A stretch of DNA of 64,000 nucleotides from Sphingobium chungbukense (GCF_001005725.1 NZ_LBIC01000004.1:62001-126000), one strand, 5' to 3'. Numbered from the stretch's first letter, positions 1 to 9,478 are shown. Made by a program: numbers and translations. The notes: a model not told the origin generated them from the letters alone.

Positions 1-779
1 AGCGCCGTGATCAGCGCCGGTTCGTCGGTGATCTCCGCGCGGGAGGTATTGATCAGATAGGCGTCCGACCGCATGAGCGCGATCCGCCGCGCATCGATCA
101 TCCCCCGGCTATCGGCATTGAGCGGACAGTGGATCGACACGATGTCGCTGGCCGCCAGCAGCGAGTCCAGGTCCGGATACCAATGCGCCTCCAGTTCCTG
201 CTCGACCTCGAAGGGCAGGCGATGGCGGTTGTGATAGGCGATGGAGAGGCCGAACGCCGCCGCCCGCCGGGCTACCGCCCGGCCGATGCGGCCCATGCCG
301 ATGATCCCCAGCTTCTTGCCGCCGATGCGATGGCCGAGCATGCCGGACGGGCTCCAGCCGGTCCAGGCGCCGGATCGCACCAGCTTCTCCCCCTCGGCCA
401 GGCGGCGCGGCACCGACAGGATCAGCGCCATCGTCATGTCGGCCGTATCCTCGGTCAACACGCCCGGGGTATTGGTGACGATGATCCCCTTCTTCCGCGC
501 GGCGGCGAGGTCGATATGATCGACACCACTGCCGAAGCTGGCGATCAGTTGCAGCCGTTCCGGCGCCGCCTCGATCAGCGCGGCGTCGATCTGGTCGGTG
601 ACGGCAGGCACCAGCACGTCGCATTGTGCCATGACGCGGGTCAGCGCGGCGCGGTCCATCGGAACGTCGCCGATGTTGAAGACGGTGTCGAACAGATCGG
701 CCATGCGCGCCTCCACATTGGGAGGCAGGCGGCGCGTGACGATGACGCGCGGCGTGGCGGGGCGCGGTTTCTTGGCCAT
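1..779 (-). CDS. 2-hydroxyacid dehydrogenase (D-isomer specific), C-terminus cut by window edge
   Basis: The minus-strand frame opens at ATG 779 (MAKKPRPATPRVIV) and runs without a stop off the left edge, so about 259 residues of the N-terminal and central part are present. A Rossmann nucleotide-binding motif (LGIIGMGRIGRAVARRAA) and the downstream HCPLN segment typical of D-isomer-specific 2-hydroxyacid dehydrogenases are visible, with GSGVDHID before them. Family members reduce glyoxylate or hydroxypyruvate, or oxidise D-2-hydroxyacids, with NAD(P)H in the cytoplasm. The catalytic His/Glu part lies outside the window, so substrate cannot be judged; glyoxylate/hydroxypyruvate reductase (GyaR type) is the likeliest guess. 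It is divergent from the SH3-like gene at 963. Confidence 0.88.
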   Translation of the reverse strand, partial: MAKKPRPATPRVIVTRRLPPNVEARMADLFDTVFNIGDVPMDRAALTRVMAQCDVLVPAVTDQIDAALIEAAPERLQLIASFGSGVDHIDLAAARKKGIIVTNTPGVLTEDTADMTMALILSVPRRLAEGEKLVRSGAWTGWSPSGMLGHRIGGKKLGIIGMGRIGRAVARRAAAFGLSIAYHNRHRLPFEVEQELEAHWYPDLDSLLAASDIVSIHCPLNADSRGMIDARRIALMRSDAYLINTSRAEITDEPALITA

Positions 780-962
780 ATCCGGCCGCTATGCTTCACA
801 GGCGCGATGGTCAAGCGCTTATACCGCCAAGTCGCTGCGATGCTGACGCATCACGACCTGGCGACGCTCCGCCGCGGCGCGGGCCTGGCATAAGAGCGGT
901 TGTCGGGGCTGCCGCCCGGCGTCTATAAATGCAGTATCGTTCGGCTTGGGGAATATGGGAAC

Positions 963-1430
963 ATGAAGGGCTATTTGCTGGGCGCGGGGCTGATCGCCGC
1001 CATTTGCCTGAGCGGCGGCGCGGGGGCGAACCCGGTCAAGCCGGTGCCTTACTGGGCCTCCCTCAGCCATGACGAGGCCCGGATGCGCGTCGGCCCCAGC
1101 CTGGATTACCCCTCCAACTGGGTCTATCGCCGCCGCGACCTGCCGGTGAAGGTGGTTCAGGTGCTGGGCCTGTGGCGCAAGGTCGAGGATTCCACCGGAA
1201 CGCAGGGCTGGATGCACGTCCGGCTTTTGAGCGACGCGCCGACCGCCATCGTCACCGCCGAGATCGCGCCGATGCGGGAATCCGCCAATGAGGAGGCCCG
1301 CACCGTCTTTCGCGCGCAACGGGGCGTGGTCGGGCGGATTTCCTCCTGCGGCAAGGGCTGGTGCGGGTTCGATGTGGGCGGACAAAAGGGCTTCATCCGC
1401 GCCGACGACATCTGGGGGGCGACGCGGTAA
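963..1430 (+). CDS. Exported SH3-like domain protein
   Basis: 155 residues. An N-terminal signal peptide (MKGYLLGAGLIAAICLSGGAGA) precedes a bacterial SH3-like region with MRVGPSLDYPSNWVYRRRDL and a GWMHVRLLS strand, then a second SH3-like repeat ending FIRADDIWG. Such proteins are periplasmic and commonly bind peptidoglycan or mediate protein contacts. ATG 963 is chosen because the signal peptide starts there; the TTG at 900 would add 21 unlikely residues. It stands alone between a divergent dehydrogenase and a convergent peptide transporter. No enzymatic motif is seen, so the role remains structural or unknown. Confidence 0.8.
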   Translation: MKGYLLGAGLIAAICLSGGAGANPVKPVPYWASLSHDEARMRVGPSLDYPSNWVYRRRDLPVKVVQVLGLWRKVEDSTGTQGWMHVRLLSDAPTAIVTAEIAPMRESANEEARTVFRAQRGVVGRISSCGKGWCGFDVGGQKGFIRADDIWGATR

Positions 1431-1448
1431 CGCCGCTCCCCTTTCACC

Positions 1449-2951
1449 TTATCGCGCCTGCCCGATGTGCATCAACCGCTTGACCAGCGGCGCAGCGGCC
1501 ATCACGGCGATGCCGATGCCGACCGACCACCAGCCGATGCTGCCATAGACCGCCAGCACGTCGTCACGGCTGGCCGCCCCGCCCTCGCCTCCGGTCGCGG
1601 CAGAGATCAGCCCGGCGGCATATTCGCCCAGCGCCATGGCGAGGAACCAGATGCCCATCATCAGCCCGATCATGCGCGACGGCGCCAACGTCGACATGGC
1701 GGACAGCCCGACCGGCGACAGGCACAATTCGCCGATGGTGTGGCACAGATAGAGGAGGAAGATGAACAGCACTGGAGTCAGCGTGCCGGGCGCGCCCGTT
1801 CCGGCGACCAGGATCAGGAAGCCCGCGCCGACCAGCGCGATGGCGATGCCGAATTTTGCCGGGGTCGACGGTTCCCATCCCCGCTTCGCCAGCCATATCC
1901 AGAGCGCAGCGATCACGGGTCCGAACATCAGGATATAGGCGGCGTTGACCGACTGGAACATCGAGGCGGGAACGTTGAAGCCCAATATGTGCCGGTTCGT
2001 GTAACGGTCCGTAAAGAGGCTGAGCGACGATCCGGTCTGCTCGTACAGGCCCCAGAAGATCGGATTGATGACCAGCAGGAACAGCGCCGCCAGCATCCGG
2101 TCGCGCCCGATCCGTTCCATCCGGCCAAAGGCTTCCCACAGGATGTAGAGCACCACCGCCACGCTCGCGACCGCCAGCATCCAGCCGACGATCACATGCT
2201 GCTGGATGAGGAACCAGCACAGTGCGATGGACGCAAGACTGGAAAGATAGACCAGCCATTCGCGGGGGATGATCCCGCCGACGCGCTGGGCCAGACGATC
2301 GGGATCGGGCGGCTCGCCCTTGCCCTGCAACAGCGGCTTGCTGAGCGTGAAACCGATGACGCCCGCGATCATGCCGACCGACGCGGCGCCGAAACCCCAG
2401 TGCCAGCCCCATGTCTGGCCGAGATAGCCGCAGATCACCGGGCCGATGGTCGCGCCCAGATTGATGCCCATGTAGAAGATCGTATAGGCCGGGTCGCGCC
2501 GCATGTCGTCGCGCGGATAGAGCTGTCCCACCAGCGCCGACGCGCTGGATTTGAGGAAGCCCGTGCCGGTGATCACCGTCGCCAGGCCGAGCCAGAAGAG
2601 CCCAAGACCCATCGCGCCCGCATCGTCGCTTTCCATTCCCAGGATCAGATGACCGACGGCAATCACGATCCCGCCGAACAGCACCGCCTTGCGCTGCCCC
2701 AGATAGCGGTCGGCCAGATAGCCGCCCATCAGCGGCGAGATGTAGATCAGCGACATATAGGCGCCATAGGCATAGGAGGCGTCGCTGTCGGAAAAGAGGA
2801 AATGCTGCGTCAGGTAGAAGATCAGCAGCGCGCGCATACCGTAGAAGGAGAAGCGCTCCCACATCTCCACGAAAAACAGCAGGAACAGGCCGCGGGGATG
2901 GCCGAGCCAGGTCTTCCCCTCCCCGGCCACGTTTGAAACGGAGGTCGCCAT
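1449..2951 (-). CDS. POT/PTR family proton-dependent oligopeptide transporter
   Basis: 500 residues with about 12-14 hydrophobic segments. The N-terminus carries the POT motif FFVEMWERFSFYGM (ExxER, proton coupling), followed by GGYLADRYLGQRKA and the PTR2 signature region FYMGINLGATIGPVICGYLG. Members import di- and tripeptides with protons across the inner membrane. The length and motif order match DtpT/YdgR-type transporters. It is monocistronic, convergent with the SH3-like gene. Direct substrate assignment beyond di/tripeptides is inference. Confidence 0.92.
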   Translation of the reverse strand: MATSVSNVAGEGKTWLGHPRGLFLLFFVEMWERFSFYGMRALLIFYLTQHFLFSDSDASYAYGAYMSLIYISPLMGGYLADRYLGQRKAVLFGGIVIAVGHLILGMESDDAGAMGLGLFWLGLATVITGTGFLKSSASALVGQLYPRDDMRRDPAYTIFYMGINLGATIGPVICGYLGQTWGWHWGFGAASVGMIAGVIGFTLSKPLLQGKGEPPDPDRLAQRVGGIIPREWLVYLSSLASIALCWFLIQQHVIVGWMLAVASVAVVLYILWEAFGRMERIGRDRMLAALFLLVINPIFWGLYEQTGSSLSLFTDRYTNRHILGFNVPASMFQSVNAAYILMFGPVIAALWIWLAKRGWEPSTPAKFGIAIALVGAGFLILVAGTGAPGTLTPVLFIFLLYLCHTIGELCLSPVGLSAMSTLAPSRMIGLMMGIWFLAMALGEYAAGLISAATGGEGGAASRDDVLAVYGSIGWWSVGIGIAVMAAAPLVKRLMHIGQAR

Positions 2952-3089
2952 TCAGGCCCCTTTTATTCGATTTGATCGTCGGGCCGCGAAGCTGCCCGCT
3001 ATGCCCACAGCCTAGAGCGGAAATTATTCATCTGTCAAAGAAGGGCCGCGCACTTGCGTCCGGTCCCGCGGCAAGCCATCTGGTCCGCC

Positions 3090-3668
3090 ATGTTCAACGA
3101 TCTCCGTTCCCCACTCTCGCTCCTCCAGACCCGCCGTTCCGGCAAGCCCCGCGACCTGGTAGCACCCGGCCCCGATGCGGGCCAGCTGCGCGCGATATTG
3201 GATGTCGCGCTGCGCACCCCCGATCATGGCAAGCTGGCGCCGTGGCGCTTCGTCATCGTCCCGTCGGAGCGGCGCGACGCGCTCGCCGATCTGCTGGAAA
3301 GCGCCTATCGCACCGAAAAGCCTGACGCTGGACGGTTGGAGATCGAAGCGATGCGCCAGTTCGCGCATCAGGCCCCCGCCTTGATCGTCGCCCTTTCCGC
3401 GCCGGTCGCGGGCAGCAAGATTCCGGTCTGGGAACAGGAACTGTCCGCCGGCGCGGCGATCATGAACCTGCTGCACGCTACCCATGCGCTGGGCTTTGCG
3501 GGCGGATGGCTGACCGGCTGGCCCGCCTATAATGAAGATGTCCGCGCCGCCTTCGCGCGGGGGGATGAACGGATCGCCGGCTTCGTTTTCATCGGCACGC
3601 CGGGCAAAGCGCAAGAAGAACGGCCACGGCCAGAATATGATAATGTAGTTTCCATCTGGGACAGATAG
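3090..3668 (+). CDS. Nitroreductase family protein (YdjA-like)
   Basis: 192 residues. The N-terminus has a TRRSGKPRDL segment typical of nitroreductase RRS motifs, then LRAILDVALRTPDHGKLAPWRFVIV (FMN contact region), and a C-terminal GFAGGWLTGWPAYNEDV segment. These FMN enzymes reduce nitro, quinone or enone substrates with NAD(P)H. The closest pattern is the short YdjA/TdsD-like group. ATG 3090 gives the normal N-terminus; an upstream TTG at 3054 is less likely. The gene is followed by a GntR regulator on the same strand. Confidence 0.85.
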   Translation: MFNDLRSPLSLLQTRRSGKPRDLVAPGPDAGQLRAILDVALRTPDHGKLAPWRFVIVPSERRDALADLLESAYRTEKPDAGRLEIEAMRQFAHQAPALIVALSAPVAGSKIPVWEQELSAGAAIMNLLHATHALGFAGGWLTGWPAYNEDVRAAFARGDERIAGFVFIGTPGKAQEERPRPEYDNVVSIWDR

Positions 3669-3740
3669 TTACGCGGTTAGCGTCCCGTTGAGAAACTCCC
3701 AGCCTTGACCCGAATGGCTGTATTATGTCACTGAAGCACT

Positions 3741-4085
3741 ATGGCCGACGACTCCAAGCCCGTCTATCTCCGCCTGCGTGAGATCATCGCCGCCTCCATC
3801 TTGGACGGGGCGTTTCGCGATGGCGACATGCTCCCCTCGGTCCGCGCACTGGCCGCGCAGCAGGGGGCCAATCCGCTGACGGTGGCCAAGGCCTATCAAT
3901 GTTTCCAGGATGACGAACTGGTGGTGGTGAAGCGCGGTGTCGGCATGTTCGTCGCGGATGGCGCCACGAGGCGGCTGCGTGAGATGGAGCGGGCCAAATT
4001 CCTGGACACGGTGTGGCCGCCAGTAGCCGAACAGATCAGGCGGCTGGGGATCGATGTCGCCGATCTGGACATGCAACGGGCCTGA
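3741..4085 (+). CDS. GntR family transcriptional regulator (YtrA type)
   Basis: 114 residues. The N-terminal winged helix-turn-helix of the GntR family is clear (PVYLRLREIIAASIL, DGDMLPSVRALAAQQG, NPLTVAKAYQCFQDD). Only a short C-terminal tail follows, so there is no FadR or HutC effector domain. This architecture matches the YtrA subfamily, which often controls ABC exporters or envelope stress genes, but no transporter is adjacent here. It lies 72 bp after the nitroreductase on the same strand and could control it. The target is not evident from the sequence. Confidence 0.85.
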   Translation: MADDSKPVYLRLREIIAASILDGAFRDGDMLPSVRALAAQQGANPLTVAKAYQCFQDDELVVVKRGVGMFVADGATRRLREMERAKFLDTVWPPVAEQIRRLGIDVADLDMQRA

Positions 4086-4139
4086 TATTCCGGAGCATGA
4101 GCGGATCGGGCCGGAAGAGGATATGTCGGATGGCCGCCC

Positions 4140-5504
4140 TCAATTCTGCATCTGATACTGTTTGAGCAGATCGTAGAGCGTCGGGCGACTGATCCCGAGA
4201 ATCTTGGCAGCGCCGGAAATATTGCCGTCGGTCCGCGCAATGGCCCGGCGGATGGCGCGGCGGTCAGCCATTTCCCGGGCGGCCTTGAGGTTCACCATAT
4301 CCCCACCCTCGGTGCGATCGCCGTCCAGATCCAGGTCGGCGGCGGTCACATGCTTGCCGTCGGCCATGATGACGGCGCGCTTCATGCGGTTTTCCAGTTC
4401 GCGCACATTGCCCGGCCAGCCCCAGCTGTCGAGCGCGGCCAGCGCATCGGGCGCCAGGCCCTTGACCTGCGGGTTCATGTCCTTGGCGAAGCGATGGAGG
4501 AAATGCCGCGCCAGCAGCGCCGGGTCGCCGGGCCGGTCCTTGAGCGCGGGAATGCGCACGACGATCTCGGCCAGACGGTAATAGAGATCCTCGCGGAAAG
4601 TCCCAGCCGCGATCATGTCTTCCAGATTCTGGTGCGTGGCGCAGACGATCCGGGTGTCGACCTGGATCGGCTGGCGCCCGCCGATCCGCTCGATGACGCG
4701 TTCCTGAAGGAAGCGGAGCAGTTTCACCTGCAAGGCCAGCGGAATGTCACCTACTTCATCGAGGAACAATGTGCCGCCCTGCGCCAGCTCGATCTTGCCG
4801 GGCGTGGTCTTGATCGCCCCGGTGAAGGCCCCCTTCTCATGCCCGAACAGTTCGGCTTCCAGCAGCGTTTCGGGTATCGCCGCGCAGTTGATCGCGACGA
4901 AGGCCCCCTCACGCCGCGGGCTGGCATCATGCAGGCCCTGCGCCAGCAATTCCTTGCCCGTGCCGCTCGCGCCCAGCAACAGCACGGAAACGTCCGCACC
5001 CGCCACGCGCTCTATCGTGCGGGCGACCTTCATCATCTCCGGCGCGGCAGTGATCAGCCGCCCCAGCACCCGCCCGCTCTCCGGCGCGGTTTCAGCCAGC
5101 CGCGCATTTTCCTTCTCCAACGCATGGACATGGAAGGCGCGGCGGACGATCAGCCCCAGTTCGTCGATGTCGACCGGCTTCTGGTAGAAATCATAGGCGC
5201 CGCCGGAAATGGCATGGAGCGCGCTTTCCCGCGCGCCATGGCCGGAAGCAACGATGACCTTCGTGTCGGGCTTGATCCGCAATATCTCGGCCAGCGTGGC
5301 GAAACCCTCGCTGGTGCCGTCGGGATCGGGCGGTAGGCCGAGGTCCAGCGTCACCACGTCGGGCGCCTGCTCGCGCAGCATCTCGATCGCCTCCTCGCGG
5401 TCGCCCGCGATGAAGAGCTGATATTCCTCATAGGCCCAGCGCAATTGCCGCTGGAGGCCCGGATCGTCCTCGACGATCAGCAATTTCGGTCGCGTGTCGC
5501 TCAT
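4140..5504 (-). CDS. prsR: PEP-CTERM-box response regulator, sigma-54 dependent activator PrsR
   Basis: 454 residues in NtrC architecture. An N-terminal receiver domain has the acidic pocket (VEDD) and phospho-acceptor Asp at about residue 54 (TLDLGLP). The central AAA+ domain has Walker A GASGTGKE and the sigma-54 contact loop GAFTGA. The C-terminal Fis-type HTH reads ISGAAKILGISRPTLYDLLKQ. PrsR partners with PrsK and drives sigma-54 promoters of PEP-CTERM/exopolysaccharide genes. Its start overlaps the prsK stop by one base (TGATG), so the two are translationally coupled. The assignment rests on the pairing with the PrsK-type kinase and the adjacent XrtA-type sugar transferase. Confidence 0.88.
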   Translation of the reverse strand: MSDTRPKLLIVEDDPGLQRQLRWAYEEYQLFIAGDREEAIEMLREQAPDVVTLDLGLPPDPDGTSEGFATLAEILRIKPDTKVIVASGHGARESALHAISGGAYDFYQKPVDIDELGLIVRRAFHVHALEKENARLAETAPESGRVLGRLITAAPEMMKVARTIERVAGADVSVLLLGASGTGKELLAQGLHDASPRREGAFVAINCAAIPETLLEAELFGHEKGAFTGAIKTTPGKIELAQGGTLFLDEVGDIPLALQVKLLRFLQERVIERIGGRQPIQVDTRIVCATHQNLEDMIAAGTFREDLYYRLAEIVVRIPALKDRPGDPALLARHFLHRFAKDMNPQVKGLAPDALAALDSWGWPGNVRELENRMKRAVIMADGKHVTAADLDLDGDRTEGGDMVNLKAAREMADRRAIRRAIARTDGNISGAAKILGISRPTLYDLLKQYQMQN

Positions 5505-7576
5505 CAGGCGGCCTTCCCCCTGTCAATGTCCGTCCGCGCCAATGGCAGGCGCAACGTGAACCGGCTCCCCATGCCGGGCCTGCTTTCCACATCGATCCGG
5601 CCGCCCATGGCCTGGGCCAGCGCGCGCGCCTCGAACGCGCCGATGCCGAAGCCCCCCGCCTTGCTGGACGAGAAGGGCTTGAACAGATCGCGGCGGATGA
5701 ATTCGGCGGTCATGCCCCGGCCCTGATCGATCACGGCGATCAACGCGTCCTCGCCGTCCGTCGAGAGCCGCAATTCCACAGGACTGCCGGATGCGCTGGC
5801 ATCGATGGCGTTCTGGAGCAGGTGTATCAATATCTGTTCCACCCGCGCCGGATCGGCCAGGGCCAAGGGCGCTTCCCCCGTGACACTGATCGGATGCTGA
5901 CGCGATCGGGTACGCGCGACCTGCCGCGTCACCTCGTCCAGCGCCATGGGACGCGGTTCTTCCACCCTGCCCTTGTTATGCTGCGACAGGCGGGCAAGCA
6001 TATCGTTCATCTTGCCCACGGATTCCTGGAGCGTCAGCACCATGTCGGCGCGGAAATCGGGATTGTCGGCATGACGCTCCGCATTCCGGGCAAGCAGGGA
6101 AAGCTGGCTCACCAGATTCTTGACGTCGTGGATGATGAAGGCGAAGCGGCGGTTGAACTCCTCGAACCGCTGGGCATCGTCCAGCGCCTGCTGGCCCTGC
6201 GCCTCGCTCAGATAGCTGGCGGCCTGCCGTCCGGCGGCGCGCAGCATGTCGAAATCCTCCCAGTCCAGCCGCCGGTCGATCGGCGGCCGGGCCAGCAGGA
6301 TCGCCCCGATCAGCCGGTTGAAATGGATCAGCGGCACCAGCGCCCAGGCACGACGCTCCTCGCTCATCCAGCCCGGCGCAACGACCTCTCCCGCGCCGCT
6401 CGGCGGGCGGTCGACATCGATGATCCAGCCGCTCTGCTCGATCAGCAGCGCGAGCGGCGCGGGGACCACGGCGCCATCGGGCAGTTCGCCGGTCCAGTTC
6501 CACTGCGTTTCGAAAGCCAGCGCGCCATCCTCGGCCCGCAGCATCAGGATGGCGGCCGGGGAATCGGTAATGTCGGCCACCGCCTTCGCCACTCGCTCAC
6601 CGAGCGGCATGGCATTGTCTCCGGGGCGCCCTATGGTGTCGCCGAAACGCATCCATTCGGTGCGATAATCGTAGCGATGCTGGAAGAAATGCTTGGCCAC
6701 CTGCACTTTCCAGAAGGCGCGCAGGCGGCGGGAGGGCAACAGCACCAGCGCGCTGACCGCCATGAAGAAGACACAGCCGATCTCGACCAGCCGGGCGTAG
6801 GGACCAGCAACCAGTTCCAGCAACACCGCCGCCGCCACCAGCACCACGCCGTAAAGCGCCACCGCCGCCAGCGAGAGCGATTTCAGGGCCAGCGTGCGCG
6901 ACAATTGCAACCGCCCCGCCATGTCGTTGCGGAGACCCGCGCCGATGACCGGGGCGAGCAAGGCCATCATCGGTCCGCGCAGGGCGTAAAGTTCATTCGC
7001 GCGGTGCATCGCGAAGGTGGCGATGGCATAGAGGTTGAGGTCATAGGTCCACATCGCCGCCAGCGCGCCCAGCAGCAGCGCGACCCGCCCTCGATCCTGC
7101 GCGGGCCAGCTGATGTAAAGATGATGGACCAGCATCAGGCCACCGATCGCGGTCATCATGTGCAGCACCAGCGAGACATGGATGAGAGCGCGGTGCAGAT
7201 CGCTCGCCGTCGGCAGTTGCCGCCAGATGATGTCGGTGAAGGTCTGGAGCAGGAGCAGGCCCGCCACCGCGGCATAGACCGAACCGATCGCCACCAGCGA
7301 TCCCGCTCGTCCCGCCGTCCCCTGCCGCAGCATGACGAACAGCAGCAGCAGCCAGGCAGCGTTGCGGATATTCTCGCCGATGCCGGTCAGCGGCTTGTCC
7401 ACCCCGCCGAACGACACATAGAGCGACCAGCAGGATGTGAGCAGCAGCGCGGCGGCCAGCAGGCGCTGTTCCGGCGCCTCGTCGCGGCGGCGCAGGATGA
7501 AGATGCCGAGCGCCGCGAACAGCACCGCCGCCAGCGCGTGCCCCCAGTCCCCGATAAATTGCAGCAACGTGCCCAT
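5504..7576 (-). CDS. prsK: XrtA/PEP-CTERM system histidine kinase PrsK
   Basis: 690 residues. The N-terminal half has about eight membrane segments, then a soluble GAF-like region, and a kinase core with the phospho-acceptor box FAFIIHDVKNLVSQLSLLA and ATPase motifs (LLQNAIDAS as N box, DQGRGM, GFGIGAFEARALA). A long membrane sensor followed by GAF and an HDVKN dimerisation box is the PrsK pattern. It should phosphorylate PrsR, whose gene overlaps its stop codon. It sits 12 bp downstream of the sugar transferase gene, so all three are probably one transcript. The signal sensed is unknown. Confidence 0.87.
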   Translation of the reverse strand: MGTLLQFIGDWGHALAAVLFAALGIFILRRRDEAPEQRLLAAALLLTSCWSLYVSFGGVDKPLTGIGENIRNAAWLLLLFVMLRQGTAGRAGSLVAIGSVYAAVAGLLLLQTFTDIIWRQLPTASDLHRALIHVSLVLHMMTAIGGLMLVHHLYISWPAQDRGRVALLLGALAAMWTYDLNLYAIATFAMHRANELYALRGPMMALLAPVIGAGLRNDMAGRLQLSRTLALKSLSLAAVALYGVVLVAAAVLLELVAGPYARLVEIGCVFFMAVSALVLLPSRRLRAFWKVQVAKHFFQHRYDYRTEWMRFGDTIGRPGDNAMPLGERVAKAVADITDSPAAILMLRAEDGALAFETQWNWTGELPDGAVVPAPLALLIEQSGWIIDVDRPPSGAGEVVAPGWMSEERRAWALVPLIHFNRLIGAILLARPPIDRRLDWEDFDMLRAAGRQAASYLSEAQGQQALDDAQRFEEFNRRFAFIIHDVKNLVSQLSLLARNAERHADNPDFRADMVLTLQESVGKMNDMLARLSQHNKGRVEEPRPMALDEVTRQVARTRSRQHPISVTGEAPLALADPARVEQILIHLLQNAIDASASGSPVELRLSTDGEDALIAVIDQGRGMTAEFIRRDLFKPFSSSKAGGFGIGAFEARALAQAMGGRIDVESRPGMGSRFTLRLPLARTDIDRGKAA

Positions 7577-7588
7577 CGCCCGCCTCCC

Positions 7589-8977
7589 TCAGCGCGCGCC
7601 TTCGGGCCAGAGGATGACCCGCAGCGTCTGGATGAGGATCAGGAGATCCAGGAAGGGCGTGTAATTCTTGGCATAATAGAGGTCATATTCCAGCTTGTGC
7701 CGGGCATCCTCGATCGAAGCGCCATAGGGATAGTTGATCTGTGCCCAGCCGGTGATGCCGGGCTTCACCATATGGCGCTCGGCATAATAGCGCAGATGCT
7801 GTTCCAGATCCTCGACGAACTGGCGGCGTTCGGGACGCGGGCCGACGAAGCTCATCTCTCCTTTCAGCACCGTCCAGGTCTGGGGCAATTCGTCGATGCG
7901 CAGCTTGCGCAGCCAATAGCCCAGACGCGTGATGCGCGGATCGTCCTTCTCCGCCCAGACCGCCTGGCCGGACAGTTCCGCATCCTGCCGCATGGTGCGC
8001 AACTTCACGATCCAGAATTCCTCGCCGAACAGGCCGACGCGCTGCTGGCGGTAGAAAGCCGGGCCCTTGCTGGTGAGTTTCACCAGAAGCGCCGCGAGCA
8101 GGATGACCGGGCCGGTCAACAACAGCAGGATCGAACTGGCGACGATGTCGAACAATCGCTTGGCAATGCTGGAGAGGCGCCGGCCGGCGGAAAAACCGTC
8201 GGAAAAGATCAGCCAGCTCGGGTTCACGCTGTCCAGGTCGACGCGCCCCGTCTCCCGCTCCAGGAAGGTGGAGATTTCGTTCACATGGACGCCGGTGGTC
8301 TTGATCCGCAGCAGGTCGGACAGCGGCAGGGCGTTGCGGCGTTCCTCCAGTGCCAGCACGACCTCGCTTGCGCCCAGACGCACGACGAAATCGGCCAGAT
8401 TGTAGATGGCGTTGCGGTTGATCGCTTCGGGGATCACCTGCGCGCCGTCGTTCATGGCGATATAGCCGACGACGAGGAAGCCCGAACCCTTGCGTTCCTC
8501 GATCTCCCGGATGCGATGGGCGCGGTTGCCCGCGCCCAGCACGACGAGCCTGCGCTTGAAGGCCTCACCGCCCAGCATCGACCCCAGCAAGAGGCGGATC
8601 GTCAGCAACAGGCCGATCGCCAGGCCCATGGCATAGAGCGAGTTGGACCGCCAGAGCGTGATGTCCGGCAGAACGAAATGCATGACCGACAGGAACAGCA
8701 CGCCCAGCGAAATCGCCACCAACAGGCGCGCGAGGGCATAGCGAATCGATTGCAGGGCCTCCGTACCGTAGACGCCGACGGCGATCATGGCCGTCTGGAT
8801 AGACACGGCGAAGCTGGCCAACGGCCCGATGCGGGTCATGACGGGATCGACATCCATGCCGATCTGGTGCGCGCGCAAGATCCAGCCGCCCTCCGCCGCG
8901 CCGATCAGCAGCATGCAATCCAGCAGGCCGAGCAACAGCACCGCATGCGGCACATAATGTTTGAACAATCTTATCAT
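7589..8977 (-). CDS. XrtA/PEP-CTERM-type polyprenyl-phosphate sugar transferase (TIGR03013-like)
   Basis: 462 residues. N-terminal membrane segments and a CoA-binding-like Rossmann region (RRLVVLGAGNRAHRI) precede a bacterial sugar transferase domain: KRLFDIVASS, one long hydrophobic hairpin, KLRTMRQDAE, LRIDELPQTWTVLKGEMS, FVGPRPER and KPGITGWAQINYPYG. This domain transfers a sugar phosphate to undecaprenyl phosphate, the first step of exopolysaccharide repeat assembly at the inner membrane. It lies directly upstream of prsK-prsR, which supports assignment to the exosortase-linked polysaccharide pathway. No exosortase or PEP-CTERM substrate is in the window. Confidence 0.9.
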   Translation of the reverse strand: MIRLFKHYVPHAVLLLGLLDCMLLIGAAEGGWILRAHQIGMDVDPVMTRIGPLASFAVSIQTAMIAVGVYGTEALQSIRYALARLLVAISLGVLFLSVMHFVLPDITLWRSNSLYAMGLAIGLLLTIRLLLGSMLGGEAFKRRLVVLGAGNRAHRIREIEERKGSGFLVVGYIAMNDGAQVIPEAINRNAIYNLADFVVRLGASEVVLALEERRNALPLSDLLRIKTTGVHVNEISTFLERETGRVDLDSVNPSWLIFSDGFSAGRRLSSIAKRLFDIVASSILLLLTGPVILLAALLVKLTSKGPAFYRQQRVGLFGEEFWIVKLRTMRQDAELSGQAVWAEKDDPRITRLGYWLRKLRIDELPQTWTVLKGEMSFVGPRPERRQFVEDLEQHLRYYAERHMVKPGITGWAQINYPYGASIEDARHKLEYDLYYAKNYTPFLDLLILIQTLRVILWPEGAR

Positions 8978-9027
8978 TCGTCGCGCGTTCCCGCTGCGCC
9001 CCGCGGGCGGACAGATGGCCGGATCGC

Positions 9028-9044
9028 CTTACAGTGATTGTAAG
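9028..9044. promoter_or_regulatory. Inverted repeat upstream of the sugar transferase gene
   Basis: CTTACA-GTGAT-TGTAAG, perfect 6-bp arms with a 5-bp spacer, lies about 50 bp upstream of the start codon at 8977. This is a plausible operator for a dimeric regulator. No recognised consensus was matched and no promoter was assigned. Confidence 0.35.
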
Positions 9045-9205
9045 AAAATCCGACATGCCGTCACATTGCACGACAATCGCAAAGAATTTCTGAACGAGAC
9101 ACGCTGGAAGTGAGCCGACGGATCGGGCATGAAAATGCCGCGCTTCAGGCGCCGGGCCGGGCCGCCTTCCCCCGCAGACGCGCAATGCGCCCCGGTCGTT
9201 CAGCC

Positions 9206-9478
9206 TCACTCGTGGTTCTGGAGCCTGTCGGCAGCATTTTTCGCCGCATTTCCGACCACGCGGGCCGCACTGTCAGGCGCATCGGCGGCGTCGATCAAGG
9301 CATCGGCCCCACGATCATGATTGCCCTTGGTGGCGTAAAAGAAACCAACCGCCAGGATCAATGCCAATGCCACCAGAATGAAGATGACCAAGCTGCCGCG
9401 CGACCGGCCCGTCGGCCGGGTCGATTCATTCAAATTGTCGAAGGGCGTGGAGGACTCGTTTCTCCGATCCTCGGCCAT
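9206..9478 (-). CDS. Small single-pass membrane protein of unknown function
   Basis: 90 residues. A polar N-terminal region (about 28 residues) precedes one transmembrane helix (SLVIFILVALALILAVGFFYA) and an Ala/Asp-rich soluble tail ending AAKNAADRLQNHE. It lies 52 bp downstream of ecfG on the same strand, so it may be co-transcribed with the general stress sigma factor. No GGAAC/GTT promoter of its own was found. No family is recognised; the topology suggests a type II inner-membrane protein with a periplasmic tail. Confidence 0.6.
   Translation of the reverse strand: MAEDRRNESSTPFDNLNESTRPTGRSRGSLVIFILVALALILAVGFFYATKGNHDRGADALIDAADAPDSAARVVGNAAKNAADRLQNHE

Noticed and set aside
5822..9037. 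Plus-strand open frame of 1071 codons
   Set aside because: It lies opposite prsK and the sugar transferase gene, is Gln/His/Arg/Asp-rich without domains, and is the usual antisense shadow of GC-rich coding DNA.
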